Both the position numbers and the translations under genes were made by a program. DNA of 64,000 bases from Parietichytrium sp. I65-24A (lineage: Eukaryota > Sar > Bigyra > Thraustochytrida > Thraustochytriidae), in contig BLSF01000001.1 in assembly GCA_012862575.1 (NCBI GenBank), forward strand, positions 1,178,001-1,242,000, given 5' to 3'. Shown in pieces: positions 41,547-49,593 of this stretch (position 1 is its first letter; each line of letters starts with the position of its first letter). The notes under the pieces are model-generated. The model worked only from the letters and a program-made list of their open reading frames with translations, ran no database searches and was not told the DNA's origin.

Positions 41547-42115
41547 ACGCTCAGGCTCCTCGCCCATTGTGCGTCTTCCTTGCCCTCCATCCCGTGTCGC
41601 CCGCGTCACGCGTGTCCATAAGCTCCCAATCCCCTCGGAGCACACAAGCTTACATTTCTTAAAAATATTCAACCAATCAACAAAACAAACAAACAAGGAA
41701 ACAAAACAAACAATCAATCAATCAAACAATCACAGGAAAGAAGAAAAGCATCCCTTCTCTCCATTTCGCACGCAATGAACCCCCGCCGTCATCAGCTGTT
41801 TGCTCCTTTCCACGCCCTCCTTCGTCCCCAACTCCTCTCCCTCTCTCTCTCAATAGCCATCAGCAGCCCCTCCGCGAGTGATTTGGCGGCCGGAGCTCGT
41901 TCGCCAAGCTCTCGCCTTCGCACTGGCAGTGTGACAACTTGGTGTTGTGTTTTGGCAACTTGGCAACAACTTGGCAACTTTTGGCAACTTTTGGCAACAA
42001 CTTGGCAACTTTTGGCAACAACTTGGCAACTTTTGGCAACAACTTGGCAACTTTTGGCAACTTTTGGCAGCTTGGGAGGTTGGGAGTTTGGGAGTTTGGC
42101 GAGTGGGCGGCGAAG
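41547..42115 (+). other. Intergenic stretch with minisatellite
   Basis: Holds the 3' region of the transporter gene (ACAAAACAAACAATCAATCAATC-type simple sequence, about 41676-41730) and the 5' leader of the next gene, which contains the minisatellite listed separately. A CT run lies near 41838. Confidence 0.4.
41951..42070 (+). repeat. 21-bp minisatellite in a 5' leader
   Basis: Alternating units of TTGGCAACAACTTGGCAACTT and shorter TTTTGGCAACT pieces repeat for about 120 bp, ending 46 bp before the ATG of the next gene. On the plus strand the frame is open through the repeat and into the gene (it would encode ATFGNNL repeats), but I treat this as leader because the repeat encodes nothing protein-like and an ATG follows it in good context. 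Confidence 0.8.
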
Positions 42116-43711
42116 ATGGATGACCTGACAGGGTCGCGCGAGTCGCGTTTCACGGAGCTTTCGGCGGTGTTGTCGGAGGACAGCGTCGCGTGGGACCAGG
42201 ACTTTGTCGCTCTGCTGTACATGCGCGGCGGGGAAGGCGGCGGAGACGCGACCGCGCGGGAGATCAGGGAAGGGTGCTACGTGGACCCGAGGAATGAGGG
42301 CGGGCACAACATCTACAGGGAGCTGCTGAGCTGCGCGAGAGAGCGGCGCAAGGACAGGCAGCAGAGTTTGATCGTGCCGGAAGCGATCTTCGGGAACAAG
42401 AAGATGGATGGTTTGCTGCGGCAGGTGAACGAGCACAAGTTTAAGAGCGGAGCGGAGTATGCGCTGATGGTGCTGCAGACGCGGGTGGGACCGGACTTGA
42501 AGTGCAACGACGATAGATTCTTCCGCATGTACTGCGAGGTGGAAAAGCCCATAAATGTGATCTGCTTCGTGGTGGAAAACTCGCTCGAACTCGCAGATCG
42601 CATCACCGGAGAGGTGAACCCGCACCGCCAACGTGCCGGGCAGCCGCTCGTGGAGGTCCTGTGCTGGATGAATGCCTTCAACAGACCCAACCAGCTTGAT
42701 TTCGCCTTCCGATTCGCGTACGAGATGATGGTACTCTTCGTGCGCAATCGGGCCATGAGCGTCGCGTACCAGCTCACGGTCGACTCGTTTGAGCGCAAGA
42801 TGAGGGGACGCTCGCACACCTACGCCTACGGGCTTGAGACGGATGGAGAGCCGTGCTTTTACCCTCATTTCCCATCGCGCCCAAACACCATGTGGACCTA
42901 CAGAATGTACGAACACAAGGTCGCACTAATCGCCAAGTACTGCGCTCAGGCTGTCAAGGCTATTTTGAGCGCCATGGCGATGGATCATTCCATGATTAAC
43001 GAGGCTCTCTATCGTCTTGGGTGCTACTTTGGCTGGCTGTGCTTGCTCCGGTACAGTAAAGATCACAATCACATATCTACGAAAATGACTCTCTACAAAG
43101 TCGAGTACGCCTTTACGGGAGAAATGGTCAAGGTGAAGGATTTGCGCGCCGACCGCCAGAACTTGCTGCAAGAGGGGGTCATCAACCTCCAAAACTATGC
43201 CAACTTCGACTCTCAGATTTTGCAACCCGGTTTCTTCCAGCTGTTTAAGGTCGAGCTCCTGGAGATCGGCCTCACTATGCTAACAAAAGATGAGCAGAGC
43301 GTCATATCGCGGTGGGAGTTCAAGAATCACTTGGAGGACTGGAAAGTGAAAGAAGGCACCGCGTGGAAAAAGCTCTGGGACTATTTTAAGACGTCTTCTT
43401 TTCAAGATAATTTCTTTCGTCAGGAAGCGAATCCGGAGAAGGAACAGTACCAGATCCGTTTGAAGTGGATACACAATTGTTTCGAGGCAACGCACCAGCG
43501 GCTCATATCTGAAAAGGACTCTGACGAGTCTGAGCCTCTAGAGACCACGCAGCCGCAAACAAAAAATGATGTAGACAACCTTTTCTGCAGCAAATTGGTT
43601 GTTCATGCCGTCGTCTCCTACGCAATTGGAAATTTGGTGCTGACTATCGCTAAACGCGTGCTGGGAGAAGACACGCTAGGATTTTATCTCCCGTTCAGCA
43701 ACTCCTGTTGA
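42116..43711 (+). CDS. Unrecognised 531-aa protein
   Basis: Single exon, ATG at 42116 in context AAGATGG. The frame extends upstream through the minisatellite to about 41939, but those codons look non-coding. The protein is mixed alpha/beta, without signal peptide or low-complexity parts in the first 500 residues, and has well-conserved-looking stretches such as FFRMYCEVEKPINVICFVV, EVLCWMNAFNRPNQLDFAFR and YRLGCYFGWLCLLRYSKDHN. The last 40 residues are hydrophobic (LVVHAVVSYAIGNLVLTIA) and could be a tail anchor. The composition argues for a real globular enzyme or scaffold, but I recognise no family. Its 3' end is 256 bp from that of RFC3. Confidence 0.75.
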   Translation: MDDLTGSRESRFTELSAVLSEDSVAWDQDFVALLYMRGGEGGGDATAREIREGCYVDPRNEGGHNIYRELLSCARERRKDRQQSLIVPEAIFGNKKMDGLLRQVNEHKFKSGAEYALMVLQTRVGPDLKCNDDRFFRMYCEVEKPINVICFVVENSLELADRITGEVNPHRQRAGQPLVEVLCWMNAFNRPNQLDFAFRFAYEMMVLFVRNRAMSVAYQLTVDSFERKMRGRSHTYAYGLETDGEPCFYPHFPSRPNTMWTYRMYEHKVALIAKYCAQAVKAILSAMAMDHSMINEALYRLGCYFGWLCLLRYSKDHNHISTKMTLYKVEYAFTGEMVKVKDLRADRQNLLQEGVINLQNYANFDSQILQPGFFQLFKVELLEIGLTMLTKDEQSVISRWEFKNHLEDWKVKEGTAWKKLWDYFKTSSFQDNFFRQEANPEKEQYQIRLKWIHNCFEATHQRLISEKDSDESEPLETTQPQTKNDVDNLFCSKLVVHAVVSYAIGNLVLTIAKRVLGEDTLGFYLPFSNSC

Positions 43712-43967
43712 TATTTTTTTGTCTCGATATAATGTAACCTTTCTTTTTTTTTTTTTTAAGTATAAGAAAGAGAACCAACCAAGATAGTGAATAGAATTGA
43801 GCAAAAAACCCATCCACTGCCAGTTCAAATGCCTATGTCAGGACAAATGATATACCACCATTGCATTCCTTTCCACGAGTTTGGAAAGATTTCTAGATCG
43901 AGAAAGGAAATCGGTGAAGAAAATCTCAAATGTTTTTGTTGTTGAAAATACACGCAGAAATTACAAG
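43712..43967. terminator. Convergent 3' region
   Basis: 256 bp between the stops of the 531-aa protein gene (+) and RFC3 (-). It contains an oligo-T run (about 43743-43758) and AT-rich sequence fitting poly(A) signals of both genes. Confidence 0.35.
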
Positions 43968-45415
43968 CTATCCGAAGGTGGCAACCAAGTACTCCTTGTA
44001 CAGGAACATGAATTTTGCGATGAAGGCTTCCAGATGGAAAATGTCCTTGTCTCCCTTCTGGAGCCTATGCTCATAGTGAGCAGCCCAAAAGAGCGTGTCG
44101 TGCTTGAGTGTTGAATCGAGTGAGGGGAGCAGAGCCTGCACCAACGTTTGCATGATTACCGTCGCCGGAATGCAGTTTCCCAGCAAGTCGTAGAGACAGT
44201 TGCGCGCTTCCGTTAGGGATTGGCGGCTTTGCTGCTTTGTGATCCGCGCCGCCAATTCTTTGATGTAAATCTCCCAATCGGGAAGCTGAATCTTGGTGTT
44301 CGACTGCCCAGACCGGTCATCGCTCGCCGCTCGCTGCGCCTCAGCCATTAGTAACGCGCGCCTCATGTTGCGATTCGAAGCAGCGGCGATGTTGCCGACC
44401 AATTCGCCCGTCGGATTCAGACCTTCCTTTTTCATCACATTGGCAACTACGCCACAAATCTCATCTATTGTTGGCGCGGGTACTCTGATGCAAAGACAAC
44501 GACTACGAAGCGGCTCGATTACCTTGGAGAGATTTTCGCAGCAAAGGATGAGCCTGCAGGTTTTGACATACTTCTCCATTGTACGGCGAAGGGCTGCGAG
44601 GATTCGAAATTGTGAGGGAGACAAAAGGATGGGGGGTCAGCTCCTGCTCCCGCTGAGCCCGAAGCGGGATTGAACAAATGAATCGCGGACTTACCGTGTT
44701 GGGCATCTTTTGTCAGTGCATCACAGTCCGAGAGAAACACTACCTTAAAACTACCCTTGGCTTTGCCTTGTCCAGAGGAAGACGACGACGATGTGGAGTT
44801 TTGAGCAGCGCCAGGGTTCGCAAATCCCCCGGCAGTGACAACGGGTTGGTATTGCGCAATCTCCTTGATGACCTCCTGCACGACGTAGCGATCATAGTTT
44901 CCAGCGTCGCTCGGGTTCATCTCAATGTGATACAAACTGCCCAGCGTGGTCAGCTCGATCGCTCTTCCCGTTGGGGTTTTAAACGTCCTGTGCTCGAGTT
45001 TCATTTTCTCTACCGCAGGCCCAAAAATCTCCTTGAGCAGAGCCAACACCCTGGTCTTCTTGCCAGCTCCTGACGGGCCGTAGAAGAGCAAGTGAGGAAT
45101 ATCTCCCGTGCTAGCCTGTATGTTTGACCAAACTCAAGTGCGTCAGTAATCCATCGCATTTTAGTCACTAAAGAAGCCAACAGCGATCGTCCGCTCGTTC
45201 TTCGCTCGCATTCTCATTCGCATTCGCATTTGCATTTGCATTCACATTCACATTCACATTCACATTCACAAGCGCATTCTCTCGCGAGTTCGTGAGGAAA
45301 ATCTACATCTCTGTAAAAGCTTGCAACTTACAATCGCCTTCATACGCCCTGTCAGCGTCTCATGATAGTCCAGCTTATCCAGGCTCTTAGGCCTATGCTT
45401 ATCCAGCCACAACAT
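43968..45415 (-). CDS. RFC3: Replication factor C subunit 3 (three exons)
   Basis: Exons 45415-45332, 45115-44695 and 44593-43968, with introns of 216 and 101 bp, give 376 aa (family about 350). The joined protein starts MLWLDKHRPKSLDKLDYH and reads on through the Walker A motif FYGPSGAGKKTR, NPSDAGNYDR, FLSDCDALTKDAQHALRR and RLILCCENLSKVIEPLRSRC to the C-terminal helical domain (HYEHRLQKGDKDIFHLEAF). Walker B is the degenerate SDCD form usual in RFC3. Each exon join keeps frame and matches the family. RFC3 is an AAA+ subunit of the clamp loaders (RFC, and the RAD17, CTF18 and ELG1 variants) that put PCNA on DNA. An extra Ser/Gly stretch (AAQNSTSSSSSSGQGKAKG) is inserted near residue 105. 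The gene is divergent from ORC1. Confidence 0.95.
45210..45271 (+). repeat. CATTCA/CATTCG microsatellite inside RFC3 intron 1
   Basis: Tandem six-base units (CATTCG, CATTTG, then CATTCA) fill a third of the first RFC3 intron. The change of unit along the tract suggests stepwise expansion from an older degenerate part. Confidence 0.8.
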
Positions 45416-46075
45416 CTTTCTGCACTGACTCTCCTCTCTGTCCTCGAGGACACTTCACTCTTCTCCTCTGCTGTCCTCGCTCCCTTCTTTCACACTCAAA
45501 GGCGAAACAAACCAAAGGATAATGTATACCAAGATCACTATGAGTCCCCTACCAAGAACAAGAGAGCGTTCTTTGGCTCGCTACAGAAAGAACCTTAAGC
45601 TCTATCTACAGCATTTTTGATATCTGTAGTAATCCTTAGATAGGCGAAGGAGTAACAGCACGCCTGAGGCACCGGCGTTATTAATAGCCTTTAGAGTTTC
45701 TTTCTAGGGAGGATTTGAATATTTGAAATTTGAAAATTTGAACTAACTTGCTTTGTTCAAGTTCATTGAAATTGGTTTTTGATTTGGACTGCTTTGGGAA
45801 GTCTCGGTGTGGATAACGTGCGTGGTAGAGTACTGAGTACTGAGTACTGAGTATTGAGTATTGAGTAGTGAGTGCGGACACACTTGGTACTCGCGCACTG
45901 ATTTGCAGACTGTGAGTGCTCGCAAAAGCGTTTTAGCTTTTAGAGAGAGAAATAGAGAAATAGAGAAATAGAGAAAGAAAGAAAGAAAGAAAGAAATAGA
46001 GAAACAGAGAAACAGAGAGAGAGAAAGAGTGTGGTTTATAACAGGCAGAAAGAAATCTTGGGAGAGCGGAGCAGG
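45416..46075. promoter_or_regulatory. Divergent RFC3/ORC1 upstream region
   Basis: 660 bp between the ATGs of two replication genes. Near RFC3 lies a perfect 14-bp palindrome (45439-45452) and a second TGTCCTCG at 45472-45479. Further on is a TGAGTAC tandem (about 45836-45872), a GTACTCGCG element (45887-45895) and a purine repeat of GAGAAATA and GAAA units (about 45940-46030) just before the ORC1 ATG. Both genes are needed at G1/S, so shared control is plausible but inferred. Confidence 0.5.
45439..45452. promoter_or_regulatory. Perfect palindrome TGTCCTCGAGGACA
   Basis: The 14-bp sequence is its own reverse complement and is made of two inverted CGAGGACA half sites. It lies 24 bp upstream of the RFC3 ATG. 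The half site recurs near other gene starts in the window (942, 965, 1987, 17972, 56583, 57006), which suggests a binding site for a dimeric factor or a core promoter element. No known factor is assigned. Confidence 0.4.
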
Positions 46076-47869
46076 ATGACAAAGAAGAGAAGTCGCTCCA
46101 GCGCAAAGCGCACAGATGAAGGCGCTGGCATCGAATGGGTGGGCCGCGTGGTGGCTCGCGAAGGTGGCAATGCGTTTCGCAAAGCTGTGCAGTTGGACGA
46201 GGACACCAGGGTGAATGTCGGGGACTTTGTGCTTGTGCGAATGGCTACTGGCGGCTGGCGAAAACAGCCGCTGCAACCGGCTGTGGTGGAGAGCATGTGG
46301 GAGACCGGCTCGGGGGAGAAGATGTTCGAGGCGCGATGGTTCCTGTTCCCGGAGGAGGTGAAGAAGGTTGTCCACGGCGAGAGAAATGAGCTCTTCGAGA
46401 CTGCGGACGTGGACGCCGAGCCCATCGAAGCAATCAATGAGAAGATTCAGGTTGTGGACAAGAAGACCTACGACCGGCTGGCGATGCAGGACGAAGATTT
46501 GGTCAGCCCAGACGACATCAGCAATGTGTCCGAGGTCTGCTTTTGCAGAATGTTTTACAATCACGAACTTCGGCTCGCCAGACCGACGCGGCTCTTTGAA
46601 CAAAAGAAAGATGGATATGCATACAGTCGCATGCTCAGCAGCGCTCTGCTCCCTCGTGCAGATGGCGACGAGGACCAGGACGCAAACCCATACTTGCGGG
46701 CACAGCGGCTCTTGCAGCTTTCCGCAATCCCAAAGTCAATCCCTTGTCGAGAAGCAGAACGGGCTGAGATTCTTGGCTTTTTGAAGGAGAATTTGCGGCG
46801 CGGTGGCGGCGGGAGCTTATATATAAGCGGGATGCCAGGCACTGGAAAAACTGCCACCGTGAATGAGGTGCTTCGAGAGTTGAACGACACTCCAAAAAAC
46901 AAAGGCAGCTCGAGCATTCCTGAGTTTGACGTGGTTCTCGTCAATGGTTTAAAACTGGGCCATCCGTACGACGCATACTGTGTACTTCACAAAGCCCTTA
47001 CGGAAAGCGACGCCCCACATCAAAAGGCTGCCCAAGCTTTGGAGCAAATGTTTACCGGCCCAAGCCCAAAATCCCCCACCGGACGGCCGTGCATCTTACT
47101 CATTGACGAACTCGACGCAATGGTGACAAGAAAACAAACCGTGCTGTACAACTTCTTCGACTGGCCCGCGCGGCCAAACTCTTGGCTCATCTGTGTGGGC
47201 ATTGCGAATACCATGGACTTGCCTGAGCGCCTGCTCTCTCGAATTCATAGTCGGATGGGTATGAATCGCGTGGTATTCAAGAGCTATTCTTATCAGCAGC
47301 TCTGCCAGATTATCTCTGACCGTTTGAAGGGTCTGGATGTGTTCGAGCCCAGCTCTATCGAGCTGTGTTCCAAAAGAATCGCCTCCGTCTCTGGAGACAT
47401 CCGCAAAGCGCTTCAAATTTGCCGCAAGGCAGTGGAGTGCTGCCAAGAGTCCAGCAACGGCAGCGCAAAAGTTGGCATGCAGCACATTCAGCGGGCAAGC
47501 GAAATTTTGCGGACCAGCGTGTTCGAGCAGGCGCTCAAGTCCATGTCCATCGTGGAAAAGTTACTCTGTATAGCCATCTACAAATGCCTCCATGTACAAG
47601 ATGCAGATGAGGCCAACTTTGACAGCGTGGTGCGGCAGTTGCAGACACTATGGCAGCAGAGGACGGAGGCGCGCTTGAACAGCATCGTCAGACTCGACAA
47701 GCATGTTGTAAGAGGGGCGTATCACCAGCTTGCAGACGCCGGTGTCCTCGTGCTCAGTCGAGAAAACGAGCTGCAGCACTTTCCATCTTTCAAATTCGGA
47801 ACCGAAGTTGCCCTCGGGGATGTGAAAGACCTCTGCCAGCAAGATGAGGACTGCAGAACGTTTTTTTAG
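46076..47869 (+). CDS. ORC1: Origin recognition complex subunit 1
   Basis: Single exon, 597 aa, ATG at 46076. The N-terminal third (about 35-190) is a BAH domain: GDFVLVRMATGGWRKQPLQP, FEARWFLFPEEVK and VCFCRMFYNHELRLA. The AAA+ domain follows with Walker A SGMPGTGKTATV (about 270), Walker B ILLIDELDAMV (about 350), the sensor region CVGIANTMDLPERLLSRIHS, and a winged-helix C-terminus (KLLCIAIYKCL ... RGAYHQLADAGVL). The BAH plus AAA+ order separates ORC1 from CDC6. It binds origins in ATP-bound form and, with CDC6, loads MCM. The disordered linker between BAH and AAA+ seen in animals is nearly absent, making this a compact ORC1. Head-to-head with RFC3; its 3' end is 102 bp from that of the next minus-strand gene. 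Confidence 0.95.
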   Translation: MTKKRSRSSAKRTDEGAGIEWVGRVVAREGGNAFRKAVQLDEDTRVNVGDFVLVRMATGGWRKQPLQPAVVESMWETGSGEKMFEARWFLFPEEVKKVVHGERNELFETADVDAEPIEAINEKIQVVDKKTYDRLAMQDEDLVSPDDISNVSEVCFCRMFYNHELRLARPTRLFEQKKDGYAYSRMLSSALLPRADGDEDQDANPYLRAQRLLQLSAIPKSIPCREAERAEILGFLKENLRRGGGGSLYISGMPGTGKTATVNEVLRELNDTPKNKGSSSIPEFDVVLVNGLKLGHPYDAYCVLHKALTESDAPHQKAAQALEQMFTGPSPKSPTGRPCILLIDELDAMVTRKQTVLYNFFDWPARPNSWLICVGIANTMDLPERLLSRIHSRMGMNRVVFKSYSYQQLCQIISDRLKGLDVFEPSSIELCSKRIASVSGDIRKALQICRKAVECCQESSNGSAKVGMQHIQRASEILRTSVFEQALKSMSIVEKLLCIAIYKCLHVQDADEANFDSVVRQLQTLWQQRTEARLNSIVRLDKHVVRGAYHQLADAGVLVLSRENELQHFPSFKFGTEVALGDVKDLCQQDEDCRTFF

Positions 47870-47971
47870 TCTCTGACACTTGCGTGTAAATACATGAAAT
47901 CTAACTTTTGATTATAGTAAAGCTAAAATCCTGTGTCCTTTCCCCCGACACGAGGTCACGACTTGTCGTTT
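47870..47971. terminator. Short convergent 3' region
   Basis: Just 102 bp lie between the stop codons of ORC1 (+) and the membrane protein gene (-). The 3' UTRs must be very short or overlap. The sequence is AT-rich around 47890-47925. Confidence 0.3.
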
Positions 47972-48784
47972 TTAAATGTTTTCTTTCACAGCTACCTCCA
48001 TCAGAGAGACAAAATAGCCTATCAGGTACAAAATAACGCCCGGCGGGACGTTCACCACAAGCGTTGCTACGGTTATCAAGTATGGGATGTAGATTTGCGG
48101 TGGTTTGTGATCAAACTTGTGGAGCCAGTCTTGCGGGATATCAGCCCAAAATTCATAACACATGTTAATGTTCATAGTCTTCACCTTGTGCCCTTCATCG
48201 ACAGCAAAAGGAGTTGTGATCCTCGCGCAGATTACCAGCAGGGACGCAAATATCACGCAAAAAGGGTAGCTGAAGAGCGGCATGCCTACGCCGCGAAGTG
48301 CGTAGAAACTAATCGGGAGGAACCAAAAGTGGTGGAAACCTGTGTAAAAGTGCAACTTGGACGTGGAAGGGTCCAACATGTACTTTGCCGCGCCGATAGG
48401 GAACTTGCCGGTCAGAAAGTACCCCGCAAAGTCGATGTACCAGCTCATCTGATCCAGCCCGACAGTGCAGATGGACATGCCAATTAACAGAGGCTGTCCC
48501 GTGACCATGCCCCACCCGGCAAAGAGCATAGACGCGTTGCACGCCCACAGGATCTCGCACACATAGTGCGTGCCCAGCGCAATCGCTCGCGATGCAATCA
48601 GCATGTAAGTGTAGATCACCATAAACCACCCCACACCGGGCATCATCGTCTTGCTATCTCGCAGCTCCACGGTGTCGCAAGCATGCACGCCGACCCACAG
48701 CACAGCATGAAGCAGCACCACCGACAGCACTTTGTTCCTCCATAGCGGCACCTCCGCCGCCGGCACCGCTCGCGGTTTGCCCAT
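47972..48784 (-). CDS. Multi-pass membrane protein of unknown function
   Basis: 270 aa from the ATG at 48784; the frame runs open to 48907 without another ATG, so an upstream exon or start cannot be excluded. About seven hydrophobic segments are seen (VLSVVLLHAVLWVGV, WFMVIYTYMLIASRAIAL, MLFAGWGMVTGQPLLIGMS, a Trp/Tyr-rich DQMSWYIDFAGYFLTG, FPISFYAL-type segment, FCVIFASLLVICARI and LITVATLVVNVPPGVILYLIG). Charged residues cluster in short loops such as LDPSTSKLHFYTGFHHFW, with several His and Trp, which might be functional. I do not recognise a family; it could be an integral enzyme or a transporter. Divergent from the twin-CX9C gene. Confidence 0.65.
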   Translation of the reverse strand: MGKPRAVPAAEVPLWRNKVLSVVLLHAVLWVGVHACDTVELRDSKTMMPGVGWFMVIYTYMLIASRAIALGTHYVCEILWACNASMLFAGWGMVTGQPLLIGMSICTVGLDQMSWYIDFAGYFLTGKFPIGAAKYMLDPSTSKLHFYTGFHHFWFLPISFYALRGVGMPLFSYPFCVIFASLLVICARITTPFAVDEGHKVKTMNINMCYEFWADIPQDWLHKFDHKPPQIYIPYLITVATLVVNVPPGVILYLIGYFVSLMEVAVKENI

Positions 48785-49373
48785 ACCTCTCGCGCAATCC
48801 ACCGCCTCAGCCTCACTCGAGTCGACCCAAACTCCACTTCTTCTCGACCCTTCTTTCCCCGCACTTCCACCTCCGCTTCCACAGTCGATGCAATACAATG
48901 AGGCCAATCACAAGCCGCTGCTCCACTGCTCCACTGCTCCACACTGCCTCGCACGCGAGAGAGAGAGAGAGAGAGAATGAGAGAGAGAGAGAGAGAGAGA
49001 GGTTGGGACCCGCGCGTTGGGTTCCTCGACCCATTCCAGTCCTCGCGGAGCAATTCGTTGCTCCCTGAGCGAGCTGTTCACAGTTCACAGATCTGTGAAA
49101 CAGCTGTAGTAGGCCTGCGAGCTACCGCCATTGTGCAGGTGATCTGTCTCGACGTATAGCCATGCTGTGGATCAAATAAATCAGCCGACAGCTGTGTTTG
49201 TATGTTAGTTTGTTTTGTTGGCTTGGTTTGCAAGGTCTCGCGCTCACGCTTCAACAAGTCAAGATAAGTCACGCAACGGAGAGAGAGAGAGAGAGAGAGA
49301 TTTGGTGAAAGAGCAAAAGTGTCTTCGGGCGGCAAAAGATAGCTCGAGTTGCGTTCAGGGCCAAGCAAGACAC
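48785..49373. other. Divergent upstream region with GA repeats
   Basis: 589 bp between the membrane protein gene (-) and the CX9C gene (+). It has a long GA microsatellite (about 48957-49002) and a shorter one (about 49278-49300), and a CAGTCCTCGCGG element near 49028, a variant of the CGAGGAC motif. Confidence 0.45.
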
Positions 49374-49574
49374 ATGGGAGCGTCGCAAAGCTTTGAAGAC
49401 CCGTGCTCCGGTCTTCTGGAAGCGTACGTGGCGTGCGCGCAACGACACGAAGGCGTGGCTCCGGAAGAATACGAGGAGTATTGCGTCGAAGAGCGCGAAA
49501 AGTACGTTAATTGCCGCAAGGACTGGATCAGTAGGCTCAAGGCGATTAAGGAAGCAGGAAGCGGGAGCAAGTAG
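49374..49574 (+). CDS. Twin CX9C mitochondrial protein (COX23/CHCHD7-like)
   Basis: 66 aa from ATG 49374 (MGASQSFEDPC). The protein has exactly two CX9C motifs, CSGLLEAYVAC and CVEEREKYVNC, in a helix-turn-helix layout, ending in RKDWISRLKAIKE. Such proteins are imported into the mitochondrial intermembrane space by Mia40/Erv1, which oxidise both Cys pairs; many help assemble cytochrome c oxidase or other respiratory complexes. By eye the second motif with CRKDW is closest to COX23/CHCHD7, but the family is too short to name with certainty. The frame is open upstream to 49215 without an ATG. The stop is followed after only 19 nt by the ATG of the BBS10-like gene. Confidence 0.75.
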   Translation: MGASQSFEDPCSGLLEAYVACAQRHEGVAPEEYEEYCVEEREKYVNCRKDWISRLKAIKEAGSGSK

Positions 49575-49593
49575 AGCTTAGCTGGGCGGGGGC

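Noticed and set aside
41939-42115. Extension of the 531-aa protein into the minisatellite
   Set aside because: It would encode a repeated ATFGNNL tract with no counterpart, and a well-placed ATG follows at 42116.
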